The position numbers were made by a program, and so were the translations under genes. Below, one piece after another: positions 11,848 to 21,400 of a stretch of 33,277 nucleotides of DNA (position 1 is its first letter; every line of letters starts with the position of its first letter). Source of the stretch: a virus. The notes under the pieces are model-generated. The model did no database searches. It saw only the letters and a program-made list of their open reading frames with translations, and was not told where the DNA came from. The stretch is from IMG/VR virus record IMGVR_UViG_3300043570_000557, positions 1 through 33,277 of that record; one strand, written 5' to 3'.

Positions 11848-12326
11848 TCTATTTTCGATTGATTACGAATCCACTCTTGCAGCGAGTTCAGTTGCGTTAT
11901 GTTTTCGTGGCACGAACCGTAATTGGCGTTGATGGTTTCGGTAACGTCTGCAATTGAGACGGTGGCTGCATCAATAAAGTCGGTGGATAAGGGAACGGAG
12001 TTCGTGGCGGCAGAGTCGTGGAACACCCGAAAGCTACTAGGCAGAATAATACTATCGTCCACTTTTGCATTTCTTAATATCTCCCTCGATCGCTTCTGTA
12101 CCTGTCCAATAGTTGCTGAGTAATCCGTGATGACTTTATCAGTAACCAGCACCTGTTCTGTGATTGCCTGTACCGTATGCCTTTCTGACTCAATTACAGC
12201 CTCTCTACACGACGATTCGCCAATTCTGATACCTTCATATACACCCGCCCCGAACAATGCAACAGAGAGCGTTACAACGGCAGCAATTTTAGTGGCAAGC
12301 GGTAGTGCTAATAAAAACGGAATCAT
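11844..12326 (-). CDS. Rz-like inner-membrane spanin
   Basis: The 160-residue protein begins MIPFLLALPLATKIAAVVTL, with a single N-terminal membrane anchor of about residues 2-30. A helical, charged ectodomain follows (about 40-110), with a Cys at 40. The C-terminus contains VTETINANYGSCHENITQLN and LQEWIRNQ, a pattern I recall in Rz-like i-spanins. Spanins fuse inner and outer membranes at the end of lysis and imply a Gram-negative host. No nested Rz1 lipoprotein gene was established here, but I did not search exhaustively. It lies between endolysin and holin as expected. Confidence 0.75.
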   Translation of the reverse strand: MIPFLLALPLATKIAAVVTLSVALFGAGVYEGIRIGESSCREAVIESERHTVQAITEQVLVTDKVITDYSATIGQVQKRSREILRNAKVDDSIILPSSFRVFHDSAATNSVPLSTDFIDAATVSIADVTETINANYGSCHENITQLNSLQEWIRNQSKIE

Positions 12327-12511
12327 TCAATCGGTTCGGTAGTTTTGAATCTCAAAATCATATTTCCGGCACTGCTGACAAAGATTAGGCTAGCATAAAC
12401 GATGGGCTGGATAAAAAATTGAAATGTGGTGGCGGCTAATTCTATTAATCCTAGAGACAGAATTAATACTGCGTTCCACCAGAGCGTCTTTGAATGATGA
12501 GCCTGTTTCAT
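12323..12511 (-). CDS. holin-like small membrane protein
   Basis: The 62-residue protein has two hydrophobic spans, about 11-32 (WNAVLILSLGLIELAATTFQ) and 34-53 (IQPIVYASLIFVSSAGNMIL), with a basic/polar end RFKTTEPIE. Size, two spans and position between an Rz-like gene and a coiled-coil membrane protein gene fit a class II-type holin, which forms the lesions that let the endolysin out. The stop and start overlap neighbours by four bases on both sides. Other small membrane proteins of the lysis cassette cannot be excluded. Confidence 0.75.
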   Translation of the reverse strand: MKQAHHSKTLWWNAVLILSLGLIELAATTFQFFIQPIVYASLIFVSSAGNMILRFKTTEPIE

Positions 12512-12741
12512 TTATCTGCTTTGGTATCTAGCTTATCGAATATCTTTTCTAACGTAATATCTATCTTATCGAAGCGGCACTGAATGTCATCCTTTCTACT
12601 GTAGCTGGATGGTAAGCAGACTTCAATCCTTTGAATATCTGTTTTGAGTCTCTCGACCGCATCCCAGAGAGTACGACAGAGCCATCCGACTGTAGCTAGT
12701 GTCGCGCCAGCCCCGATATTGATTAGAGTTTGAGCATCCAT
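12508..12741 (-). CDS. membrane-anchored coiled-coil lysis-region protein
   Basis: This 77-residue protein has an N-terminal hydrophobic part (INIGAGATLATVGWLCRTLW, about 7-26) and a long charged helix (AVERLKTDIQRIEVCLPSSY) with KIDITLEKIFDKLDTKADK at the end. I recall many phage genomes with such a protein just upstream of the holin; it may be an accessory or antiholin-like factor. It overlaps the holin by four bases and is adjacent to the fibre gene that starts the lysis-proximal cluster. Function is not established. Confidence 0.7.
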   Translation of the reverse strand: MDAQTLINIGAGATLATVGWLCRTLWDAVERLKTDIQRIEVCLPSSYSRKDDIQCRFDKIDITLEKIFDKLDTKADK

Positions 12742-15203
12742 TAGGTTGGGTAGACTAGGTCTACTCTCGTATTAAGTGCCACGCCAGTTGTGAATACTAC
12801 TGAAGTTCCGCTTGTTACCGTTACGTCAGCAGCGTTAACCATCTTTACGCCGTTTGCATACACTTCGATCTTACCAGATATATATGTCGCGCTGGTGGTA
12901 AAGGTAGTCTGAGCAGCCGTAGCAGTGAACTGGTCATAGATCATCTTGCCAGCGACTACCCCGGCAGCTACCCCGTTCGCAGTTGTAGCCGTTCCAGCAG
13001 TTAAACCAGTTGCCGTACCTGTTGCATTAGTTAAAACTGCCGCTGATGGTGTGCCGAGGTTAGGCGTTACCAATACAGGAGAGGTGGCTACTACGAACGT
13101 ACTCCCTGTTCCTGTCTGAGAAGCAATGCTTGTGGCGTTGCCTACAGACGTTATTGGGCCAGTTAAATTTGCGTTAGTAGTTACATTACTCGCAGTGAAA
13201 GCCGTTGCTGTGCCGGAGATGTTTGTTCCGACCAGCGCAGTCGGAGTGCCAAGTGCTGGCGTAACTAGTGTCGGAGACGTTGCTCGAACGAATACTCCTG
13301 TCCCCGTTCCCGCATACTCCGCAGCGGTCGAGTGATAATACTCATCGGCAGCACCGCCATTTAAACCAGCTAGGTCATTGTGTAGGTTAGCTAAAGGAGT
13401 AACAACGTGGGTATTTCTGGTCGTGCCATTGTAGGTTAGGGATATAGTTCTCGTATGATCGGAAGTAACAAAGCCAAGAATCCCCATTTTTGTTGCGGCA
13501 GTAACTACAGTTGAAGGCTGAGTTGTATATATACTGAATTCAGTGTAGTTAGGGGATATAGATGTTATTTCTGGGGTAGTAATTCCAAATAGTTTCTTCC
13601 ATACAGTGCCAGCAACCGCCGATTCATTGGTATATCCGCTAGGTGTGGTAATAGTTACTACAGTATCAGAGGTTCTAGCTGTTATCTGATATAGACCTTG
13701 GGGAGTTTGCAAGAATGATGCAGTTGTATTCGTAGCAGAAGCATCTATAACCGAAGTTGCAAAGGGCGTTCCTGATGATGCTGTAGCTGTGCGGCTTGAT
13801 CCTGTGCCTGTAGTAGTTACAGTACCAACTACAAAGGGAGTGGCTGTATATATCTGTCTAGTAATGGTTGTAACAGAGTTGCTAGCGTGGCTGTCTACAC
13901 CCGCCCATATCGTAAAATCATATACGCCAGCATCAAATATAATTCTATTTAGCGCGGTAGTAACAAAAGCAGAAAAGCAAACAGTATTATTAACTGCTGT
14001 TCCTGTTATGACCTGCTCTGCTGTTGTGACTGGGATAGATGCAAAGGTAAGAATGGCTATATCGTTGTCAGTTCCCGATGCAGTTATGACCGGAGTAGCG
14101 TTATAAAATACCACTCCTGTTCCCGCTGATGCCGAGTTAGGCGCAACATTAACCCAAGCGGTGCCGTTAAATCCGAGCAATTCATTAACCACCGGGGTGC
14201 TGAATGTTACGTCTGACAAGTTAGATAATGGAATATTGATACTTGCCGATCCATCAAACGATACGCCAGCAATATCACGCGGGGTAGTTAGGGTCGCAGC
14301 CGATCCCGTAGTATCTGCATTAATGGTCGCTGGTAGGGATAGAGTCACCGCACCAGTCGGAGAGGATACGTCTATCTCGTTTGCTGTTCCTGTGATAGAG
14401 ACTACAGCCCCATCACCTTTATCGTTAAAGGTATTCCAATCAGTCGAGCTTAGATAGCCAGAGGTAGCTACTCCAGCAGCACTGATGCTTATATCAGGAG
14501 CCGCGCCGCCGCTGGATGAAATAGGACTGGTAGCGGTAACAGAAGTGACCGTGCCGACACTGACCGAACCGCCGAGGGCTGTGACTGATCCGTTTATTGT
14601 GATATTTGAATTGACCAGCTTGGCGTTCGCTATCGACCCCGCCAGCATTGTATTGGTTACGGTCGAGGTGTCCGTTGTATAAACCCCATCCGTAACCGTT
14701 CCAGCATTGCCGCCAATTGAAAGGCCAGAAGCTGTGCCAGAGATATTGGTTCCGACTAAAGCGGTCGGAGTGCCAAGAGCCGGAGTGATGAGAGTCGGGC
14801 TAGTTGCCAGAACATTATCCCCCGTTCCCGTATTCGCTACGCTTACAAGATTCTTCGAGCCGTCTGTAGCCACGGCTGACGAGACTGTAAGCCCCGATAT
14901 GTTCGCGCCTAATACAGAGACTACCCCGGAGTCATCCAGCGTAGCTGTGGAGTTCTGAATAAGAAGTCCAGTCGCACCATCGAATCGAGTTATAGCGTTG
15001 TCGGTAGATGAACCGGGGCCAACTACATCCCCCGATCCAGCCCCGCCAGTGTTAACCGTGACGATAGATTCTGTTCCATCATCCTTCTTCATGTACAACT
15101 TACCATCGTATGTATTGATAGCAAGTTCACCCAAAGCCAAATCAGTGGTCAGCGGAACCTTAGCGGCAACCGCCGACCTTTTAATCTTGATACTGTTAGC
15201 CAT
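12741..15203 (-). CDS. large tail fibre protein with modular repeats
   Basis: The 820 residues open SIKIKRSAVAAKVPLTTDLA and GELAINTYDGKLYMKKDDG, a common phage fibre attachment module. The body is Thr/Ser/Gly-rich with repeats such as SPTLITPALGTPTALVGTNI and a near-copy SPTLVTPALGTPTALVGTNI about 500 residues further on, plus a third variant SPVLVTPNLGTPSAAVLTNA. The C-terminus (about 750-820; KMIYDQFTATAAQTTFTTSA) is a distinct domain likely to face the receptor. This layout is typical of trimeric beta-rich fibres. The gene starts after AAAGGAG and ends one base from the lysis cassette. Receptor specificity cannot be read from the sequence. Confidence 0.88.
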   Translation of the reverse strand: MANSIKIKRSAVAAKVPLTTDLALGELAINTYDGKLYMKKDDGTESIVTVNTGGAGSGDVVGPGSSTDNAITRFDGATGLLIQNSTATLDDSGVVSVLGANISGLTVSSAVATDGSKNLVSVANTGTGDNVLATSPTLITPALGTPTALVGTNISGTASGLSIGGNAGTVTDGVYTTDTSTVTNTMLAGSIANAKLVNSNITINGSVTALGGSVSVGTVTSVTATSPISSSGGAAPDISISAAGVATSGYLSSTDWNTFNDKGDGAVVSITGTANEIDVSSPTGAVTLSLPATINADTTGSAATLTTPRDIAGVSFDGSASINIPLSNLSDVTFSTPVVNELLGFNGTAWVNVAPNSASAGTGVVFYNATPVITASGTDNDIAILTFASIPVTTAEQVITGTAVNNTVCFSAFVTTALNRIIFDAGVYDFTIWAGVDSHASNSVTTITRQIYTATPFVVGTVTTTGTGSSRTATASSGTPFATSVIDASATNTTASFLQTPQGLYQITARTSDTVVTITTPSGYTNESAVAGTVWKKLFGITTPEITSISPNYTEFSIYTTQPSTVVTAATKMGILGFVTSDHTRTISLTYNGTTRNTHVVTPLANLHNDLAGLNGGAADEYYHSTAAEYAGTGTGVFVRATSPTLVTPALGTPTALVGTNISGTATAFTASNVTTNANLTGPITSVGNATSIASQTGTGSTFVVATSPVLVTPNLGTPSAAVLTNATGTATGLTAGTATTANGVAAGVVAGKMIYDQFTATAAQTTFTTSATYISGKIEVYANGVKMVNAADVTVTSGTSVVFTTGVALNTRVDLVYPT

Positions 15204-15217
15204 TAGGCTCTCCTTTA

Positions 15218-15229
15218 GGCTATATAGCC
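15218..15229 (-). repeat. palindrome and SD-pairing element before the fibre gene
   Basis: GGCTATATAGCC is a perfect 12-base palindrome in the 36-base gap between two fibre genes. On the minus strand CTCC sits before it and the AAAGGAG ribosome binding site of the large fibre gene after it. A CTCC/GGAG pairing around it could mask the ribosome binding site. This is a weak regulatory suggestion. Confidence 0.35.
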
Positions 15230-15239
15230 GGAGTTTAAA

Positions 15240-16517
15240 TTAGAACGTGCCGCCGTCCACATTAATCTCATAATCAGCCGCATCGGTTAACTGCCCCTGT
15301 GCGTTAACTGTGAACGTGGTTGTATAGAAACCATCAGTAGTTCCGTAGGTTGCTGCGGTTACTGCGGTGTTAGTAATCGAGAACTCGTTACCTGTCAGCG
15401 TCAATCCTGTGCCAGCGGTATATGCACCAGCGGCAGAGAACTGAACCCAAGTTACAGGAGTCGTTCCGAGCGTTCCACCAGAGTTTACTGAGCAAACCCA
15501 CCCGCTATCTGCTTGTGTGGTTCCTTGTTCGATGAAAGTAAATGCACCGATTAAAGAATCCCAAGTATTCGCATCGGTAGTCCGAGTCCACGCACCAGCG
15601 TTGCATTGGTAGATGCCGTTGTTCTCGTCTAGCGTTTGATTCTTTACCAGAACGCGCATACCAGCGGTGATTGAAATTCCGTCAATCGTTTGTGCGCCAG
15701 ATAAAGTGATGTTAGCAGTGGTAGCAGCAACGCACGAAGCCTTTGGATCAAGACCCTGTGCGACTGAATCTACATAGGCTTTAGTAGCAGCATCTTGTGC
15801 AGAGGTAGGATCGCCCAGACCAGTGATCTTGTAAGTTCCCCAAGCTACATCACCTGTTGGCGCGGTCAAATCAGAGATGGAAGCATCGACCGCAGCCGTT
15901 ACTAAACCCTTTTCATTTACGGTCACTTTGGTGAAAGTGCCTACATTGCTATTTACTGTAGCAAGCGTACCTGTTCCCGTCACTGCTGCTGTGCCATCGA
16001 AAGCATCCGAGGTGTAAGCAATATCACCAGTGATGGAGATAGTGCGACCAGTCTCTAAAGCTACAGCGGTGTCGGCTGTTCCAGTTAGATCACCAACGAA
16101 GTCGGTAGAGGTAACAGAGACTAGGCCAACGATGGTAGTCTCAGAAGAACCTAAAGTAATTTCTGTGGTTCCTACTGTAACGGAATCATTCACCAGCATC
16201 GTGTTGGTGACAGTTCCCGTATCGGTCGTATAAACGCCGTCGGTAACTGTTCCAGCATTGCCGCTAATGTCAGCGACGATTTCATCAGTAAAGGTTTTTA
16301 TTCCATCGACTGTTTGTGCTGATGACAAATCTACGAAGGCGCCATTACCAGCGATAGTAATAATGCTAGTAGCTGTCCCACCAGCCCCGCCCGTTCCTGT
16401 ACCGTAGTACAGAATATTCGTTTGTTCGTTAAAGGCTAGTTCTGCGTTCTCTAGTGAAGCGGGTGCGCCAGCCCCGCCGCCATTTGCTCTACGTTTAATT
16501 CTGATCTTGTTTGCCAT
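15240..16517 (-). CDS. tail fibre protein, 425 aa
   Basis: It opens NKIRIKRRANGGGAGAPASL followed by ENAELAFNEQTNILYYGTGT, similar in layout to the start of the larger fibre. The middle carries NAGTVTDGVYTTDTGTVTNT, nearly the same as a segment of the 820-residue fibre (about residues 165-184 there). The later part has DPTSAQDAATKAYVDSVAQG and a GLDPKASCVAATTANITLSG-type module with GMRVLVKNQTLDENNGIYQC, which is widespread in phage fibre proteins. The ribosome binding site AGGAG precedes ATG at 16517. The shared modules show recombination between neighbouring fibre genes. Confidence 0.88.
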   Translation of the reverse strand: MANKIRIKRRANGGGAGAPASLENAELAFNEQTNILYYGTGTGGAGGTATSIITIAGNGAFVDLSSAQTVDGIKTFTDEIVADISGNAGTVTDGVYTTDTGTVTNTMLVNDSVTVGTTEITLGSSETTIVGLVSVTSTDFVGDLTGTADTAVALETGRTISITGDIAYTSDAFDGTAAVTGTGTLATVNSNVGTFTKVTVNEKGLVTAAVDASISDLTAPTGDVAWGTYKITGLGDPTSAQDAATKAYVDSVAQGLDPKASCVAATTANITLSGAQTIDGISITAGMRVLVKNQTLDENNGIYQCNAGAWTRTTDANTWDSLIGAFTFIEQGTTQADSGWVCSVNSGGTLGTTPVTWVQFSAAGAYTAGTGLTLTGNEFSITNTAVTAATYGTTDGFYTTTFTVNAQGQLTDAADYEINVDGGTF

Positions 16518-16529
16518 TTTTAATACTCC

Positions 16530-16763
16530 TTAGAAATTTCCGCCGTCCGTTATTTCGGTTTGATTAACATTGTTCCATTCGTTAGAACCGAACATTACTA
16601 CATCCCGATATTGAATATTGCTCATCACCACGGGATAACCTGCGATAAGATTGTTATTACCCCCACCAGTGCCTCTATTTATCTGAATGACTTGTCTGGG
16701 TACTGGCGTTACCTGTACCGTGAGATTATTCCCATCGGTTACGTTTACATTAAGGTTCGCCAT
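16530..16763 (-). CDS. small fibre-region protein, 77 aa
   Basis: It starts MANLNVNVTDGNNLTVQVTP and is beta-rich and Asn/Gly-rich; the end is NNVNQTEITDGGNF. The Gly-rich finish resembles the end of the 425-residue fibre (DGGTF). It is probably a short structural appendage, a fibre connector or a chaperone. The ribosome binding site is weak, so translation may be coupled to the frameshifted gene just upstream, whose stop is one base before this start. Confidence 0.6.
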   Translation of the reverse strand: MANLNVNVTDGNNLTVQVTPVPRQVIQINRGTGGGNNNLIAGYPVVMSNIQYRDVVMFGSNEWNNVNQTEITDGGNF

Positions 16764-16764
16764 A

Positions 16765-17291
16765 TCAGATCTTTACAATGCCATCACTGCGAACGATAAA
16801 GAGAAGAAAGATTATATTGTCCTCTGCCGGAGTGCTTCCAGCAGCGACGAAACCTATCTTGATTCGACCAGAGAAGCCCGCGCCATTGATTGAACTGATA
16901 GCTAGTTGAGCGTCATCATCAACTAAATCCCACGAGTCATCATTTATGATAAGCGTGAAAGAGCCAGCAGCGTTGTCACGGTTAACAATAGTTAAAGGAA
17001 TCGCGGCAGGTGTTGGGGTGTAATTCGTTATGTCGAAGGTCAGCCCGTAGCGGGAGTCCTTCACATTGGATAGGGTTCTACGGACTATCTGAGCATCTAT
17101 GGTCGCGCCAGTTAGATTTACAGGCGTTACGCCATCATCACCAGTTAGGGCGAGATTCCAGAATGTAGACTGCTGATATACGAGTTCGCCAGCGATGATC
17201 GGATTGTCGAATCCGCTGACTTGAGATAGGGAGTTCTTGTTAAAGACAGCTATGACGCTACCCTAACCTTTTGCTGCGATGCCGTTCTCAT
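16765..17291 (-). pseudogene. frameshifted tail or fibre-region gene
   Basis: ATG at 17291 has an excellent AAGGAG six bases upstream. It reads MRTASQQKVRVAS and then stops at TAG. The -1 frame from just before that stop is open to 16765 and continues naturally (VIAVFNKNSLSQVSGFDNPI, then GELVYQQSTFWNLALTGDDG and TGATIDAQIVRRTLSNVKDS). One extra G in the CCC run at 17261-17263 would join both parts into a 175-residue protein. So the gene is either broken, a sequencing or assembly error, or read by -1 frameshifting. The content (beta strands, Ig-like IDAQIVRR) resembles a baseplate or fibre accessory. Confidence 0.7.
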
Positions 17292-17299
17292 GCTCTGCT

Positions 17300-17393
17300 C
17301 CTTACTAGGAATTCGGTTCGCTCACTAGCGAATCCGTGCAGTCATGTCTTATCTTATTTTTAGATTTTAACTTATATCAGAATTAAAATAAAT
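17300..17393. other. AT-rich intergenic gap with hairpin and palindrome
   Basis: This gap before the frameshifted gene contains no coding frame. The plus-strand sequence GGTTCGCT-CACT-AGCGAATCC can form an eight-pair stem with one bulge (about 17314-17334). An AT-rich palindrome AAATAAATTTATTT spans 17386-17399, overlapping the stop of the chaperone gene. Several TATAAG/TAAAAT-like hexamers on the minus strand could be a late promoter, but none has a good partner. Confidence 0.4.
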
Positions 17394-17759
17394 TTATTTC
17401 CATACCTCTACAGGAGGCGTGGGCCAAACCACAGTGCCAGCAGGTGGATATACAGCAATCTGACGAATCACTTGGCGATAAGCAATGAACTGCTCCTGAT
17501 TGGCTAGTCTGGGATTGGCTGTTGGGAGTGATACGTCTGCTATGGTTGTCCAGTCAGTGCCAGCAAGTAGTGATGATGCTTTGGCTTTGTTAGCAGACTT
17601 GCTATCGGCTTCTTGTGTAGGTATCCATAGAGCATCAAGTTCAGCTTGTGTTGGCTTTGGAGTGGAGTCGTACCATTCCAGACCAGAGTATTCATTACCG
17701 CGTAAAGCCCACTGAGTGCCAACGTAGTTGAGTACAAGTATTTCATAATAGTTAATCAT
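17394..17759 (-). CDS. tail fibre assembly-type protein
   Basis: The 121-residue protein begins MINYYEILVLNYVGTQWALR. Its C-terminal half holds SSLLAGTDWTTIADVSLPTA, then QEQFIAYRQVIRQIAVYPPA and VVWPTPPVEVW, the pattern of tail fibre assembly chaperones and XkdW-like proteins (TDWT...YR..lR.i...P...WP..P). These help fibre subunits fold or trimerise and often follow the fibre gene, which is the case here (ATGA overlap with the small fibre gene). It could instead be a structural accessory of the fibre. Confidence 0.78.
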   Translation of the reverse strand: MINYYEILVLNYVGTQWALRGNEYSGLEWYDSTPKPTQAELDALWIPTQEADSKSANKAKASSLLAGTDWTTIADVSLPTANPRLANQEQFIAYRQVIRQIAVYPPAGTVVWPTPPVEVWK

Positions 17760-18457
17760 GCTGCTATCTCCCAGACGGTCATTTGTATGCGGGCAGAGGA
17801 ACCAGTAAGCGCACCATTAGCATTTCCATTAATCTGTAGAGTCTGTGCTAATTGCCCCCCAACCCTAACCGAGATTGTTCTTGTGCTAGTGCTTCCTGAC
17901 GTATATGAATTATTAAGGGTGTAATATCCAGCGTTCAAATTAGCTGCAAAAATTTGAAAACCTACTGTTCCCGAATTTGCGGCAATAAATGTGTTCCCGT
18001 CCCATAAAGCAAGCCAAAAATAATTTCCCACGTTTGTTGGTTCGTACACTGAAATAGTGCTTGTCTGTACCAATATTTTGCTAGTTGCGCTTGTAGGTGT
18101 AAAGCTAAGTGAAAAAAGTCCATAACCAGCACTTATAGATGTTGGGCCACCTGCGGCGGCAGAAGCAGCCACATATCCATCAAAGGTAGTCACTCCCACC
18201 TGCAAAACACTGCTTGTTGGTAGCGCAGAAGCCCAAGTCGTACCATTAGAAGTCAAGACATTGCCTGACGTACCCGCTGCGATCCCTGTAACCGCGCTAG
18301 TTCCCGCGCCGACTAATAGATTGTTAGCGGTTAAAGTTGCTGCACCAGTGCCGCCATTAGCTACAGGAAGTGTTCCCGCAACCCCTGTGGTTAGAGTGAC
18401 CTGCCCCGATGAGTTCGTATTATTTGCTAACTGACTTAGATTAAAAGCATTTGTCAT
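17756..18457 (-). CDS. short tail fibre protein, 233 aa
   Basis: Residues 1-75 contain FNLSQLANNTNSSGQVTLTT, VANGGTGAATLTANNLLVGA and GTSGNVLTSNGTTWASALPT, a repeat-like linker seen in many phage fibre proteins. The remainder is beta-rich (YGLFSLSFTPTSATSKILVQ, VGNYFWLALWDGNTFIAANS) and likely a globular tip. It overlaps the tail-tip gene by four bases and is followed by a fibre assembly-type chaperone. It is probably a receptor-binding fibre attached near the tail tip. Confidence 0.82.
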   Translation of the reverse strand: MTNAFNLSQLANNTNSSGQVTLTTGVAGTLPVANGGTGAATLTANNLLVGAGTSAVTGIAAGTSGNVLTSNGTTWASALPTSSVLQVGVTTFDGYVAASAAAGGPTSISAGYGLFSLSFTPTSATSKILVQTSTISVYEPTNVGNYFWLALWDGNTFIAANSGTVGFQIFAANLNAGYYTLNNSYTSGSTSTRTISVRVGGQLAQTLQINGNANGALTGSSARIQMTVWEIAA

Positions 18458-21400
18458 GCTGCCCCCGCGCGTGCGAATGTTTGTTGGAGAATCACATTAC
18501 TTACCGTATCAGGAATATTAGATAACGTATACGCCCCAACAACAGTCGTAAAGTCCGTTCCTAACTTTAATAATACACCGTTTTGATAAAGATTAAAACC
18601 ACCCGAAGTGAATGAGAATGGGTATGTTGCCTGACCTATTGTAGTTTGAATAACCTCATTGACTGGCGTTCCGTTCGGCACTCCCAGATTGTTTGGTGTC
18701 CATTGTATTATCTCAAGATCGCCAGTTGTTACGTTCGGGAAGTTTGTAATAGTCTGCCCAACTATATCGTAATCTTGCTCATTGACCACCGTTCCATTAA
18801 TGAACAGAAGTTCATAGCCTGAGATTAAGGTAAAGCCTGATACCGTGTAACTGCCCTCGGCTGATAGAACTGCTGAGTATCTTGCGAATGAAGCATAAGA
18901 ACCTGTAGCAGAATTAGTCGATCTAAAAGATATAACAGTAATGATATTATCTAATACTACTCCCGTTCCGAACGTCACCCCGCCAGCCGCGTCAGTATAT
19001 TCTGAAGTCTGGCACAATGTTCCCTGATTAAATACGAAACACTGCCCAACTATATAGGCTACATCCCTAGAAACCGGGAAAAATGTCTGTCCACTTGTCG
19101 CAGTAAATGTCGATATGGTCATCTCAAAAGTATCAGGAGTGGTGAAGCCTACCACCCGCCCATAAATATCAATGGTGAGCGTTGCTGCTGATGCTGTGTA
19201 GGTATAAACCCCCGCGCCGAAGTCTAGGTAAGGTGCGAGATGAGCAACTACAACTCCATCAGAATTATTAGAGACAGATATTTCACCAGTCCCGACGCTC
19301 GTAGTCCCTACCTTTAATAGCTGTCCTGTTCTTACATCAAGATCAATGTAGTTAGTTCCATCAGGCAAAGCCGCCCAGATTGTAGGATCGAATAGATTAG
19401 TCTCGTATGGAACGAAAGCCGCTGTGCCGGAAGCGTAGATAGCAAAGCCTGTGTCGAAGGATATTTTGCGACCCGTTCTATTCGTATACAGAGGGTAGAT
19501 AGTCGTTCCGAAAGCGGGTTCAGCTAGATACCAAGAGTAAGCCGCCGGATCGATACTAGGCGTTATGCTGCTTTGATTAATCAACCCGTAGTAATACTTC
19601 CCTCTGGGATTAAGATTAAAGCCTGTACCTGTGATCGTATCGGCGTAAGCGATAACTAAGTATTGTTCTGAGTATTGAAAGGTTGTGGGCCGCCATTCAA
19701 AGACCGCACTAGGCAGACTGAAGCTAGACGCCCCTAGACTATTCATCATTCGAGTGACGAAATACCAATTTCCAGAAGGTATGCCAGCTAAAGAGATTAA
19801 CGGTAAAACTGTATTAGTATTCCACGGAGTTCCGTTAGCCTGTACCTCGCTAGTACCTGCAAAGATTAGCTGTGCCTCTGTAGGATCAGCGAACGCGGTG
19901 TAATAGAGTTCCGCATACTGAGAGATGCCAGCAGCCGGAGTCGTTACTTGAACCAAGAACAATGGGTTAACCGCAGTCGGATATTCTTGCTCTACTGTTG
20001 GTGGCGGGACTGTCCCGAATACCAGAGGATCGCCGATACCCGTGTTAGGACTTGGTTGAAATTCGGTAATAGCCACATCATCATAGACGGTTGGATTAAA
20101 TTCCATCAGCAGCAGATTTACTACAATCGCCCCATCATCTTTAAAGGTCTGAGATACTTTGTTAGTTCTGAATAGTTTATCTACCCATCCATAATTAGCG
20201 TTGGTTAATGTCATTACATCACCAGCTTCTAATTGGAGTCCATCAAACCCAACAGAACAAGTGACCTGCAAATCCTCCCGCGAAGCCTTTAAGAATCGGT
20301 TAGCTAGATATTGTGCGCGTACATTATTGTTACAGAACGGAACTGTTATTGATTGCTTATTGATTGGCTCATTAGGGAATAAAAGTGCCGGATCAATTTG
20401 GGCTAGATCAAAAGTTGAAGTATTAAACGCATCTTGATTAGACTTGTCGGGGAACTTGACCTCGGCAATATTGAATGAATTAGATAGGTCAATAGGCGTT
20501 ACCTGTATCGAGGATATAATATTGCTATCATTTATAGCCATTGCTACGGTGTATGTGGGCTTCTGGACGATCACGCCCCACTTAGCCGTTACCTCATCAT
20601 ATCTTAATAAGCAATCGCAGCTAGAGGTCATGTTCTGTAGCGTACTCATGATAGTCCGAGCCGCGTCTACCGCCCCATCAAACCTAAATCTAGTCTGAGT
20701 TGTTGTCACCCCATCATAATCTGTATAGGTGAATGACTCGTCCGAATAAACGTCTAGTGCCGTAAGGCTTGCAGTGTCAATCTGAGTTGAAGGGATTGCC
20801 GCGCCATATCGAGTGTTGGTCAAGAAGTCTGAGAAACATTCTCCCGGCTTGTGTCTACTATTTTTTACTTGGAACCTAGTCGGGGCCAAGCCTCGGATAT
20901 TCGCGGTGACGCTATAAGTAAGGACAAGAATTGCGAACGCGCAATTGGTCATTAGCTTTGTTCCGTCCCACTTGTAGATTAACTTACTATTCGACATTAT
21001 TTGAACTGCGGACTGGTCTGAATTCGTTGGCGTATTTGAGCCGTTGCTATAGAGATATATATTAATTTTACCTTTCACATTCGTCTCGGATTCTCCCGTG
21101 GACTCATCTAACAGAGAGTTAACCTGATATTTTTTTGTCGCATCAAATACGCATTTCTTTCCTGAGTAGTAAATATCCCCGAAAGTAATTGTATCGGCAG
21201 TCTGACCGGGGTTAGTATTCGTAACCTCGCTCAAAGCTAAAACGTAATATAATTTCTGATCGTTATCGGTTATGCTTAAATCTATTACAGTTCCACCAAT
21301 CCACGAATCGCCATAGACAACAGGGAGTTTATTAGATGTAGCCGGAGGTATCTGGGTCCTGTTGCCCGGATCGCGCTGCTCCGCACCACCACCACCACCG

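Noticed and set aside
12741-16517. Long open frames on the plus strand across the fibre genes
   Set aside because: They are shadows in Thr/Ala/Gly-rich codons; no ribosome binding sites or known domains, and the minus-strand genes are convincing.
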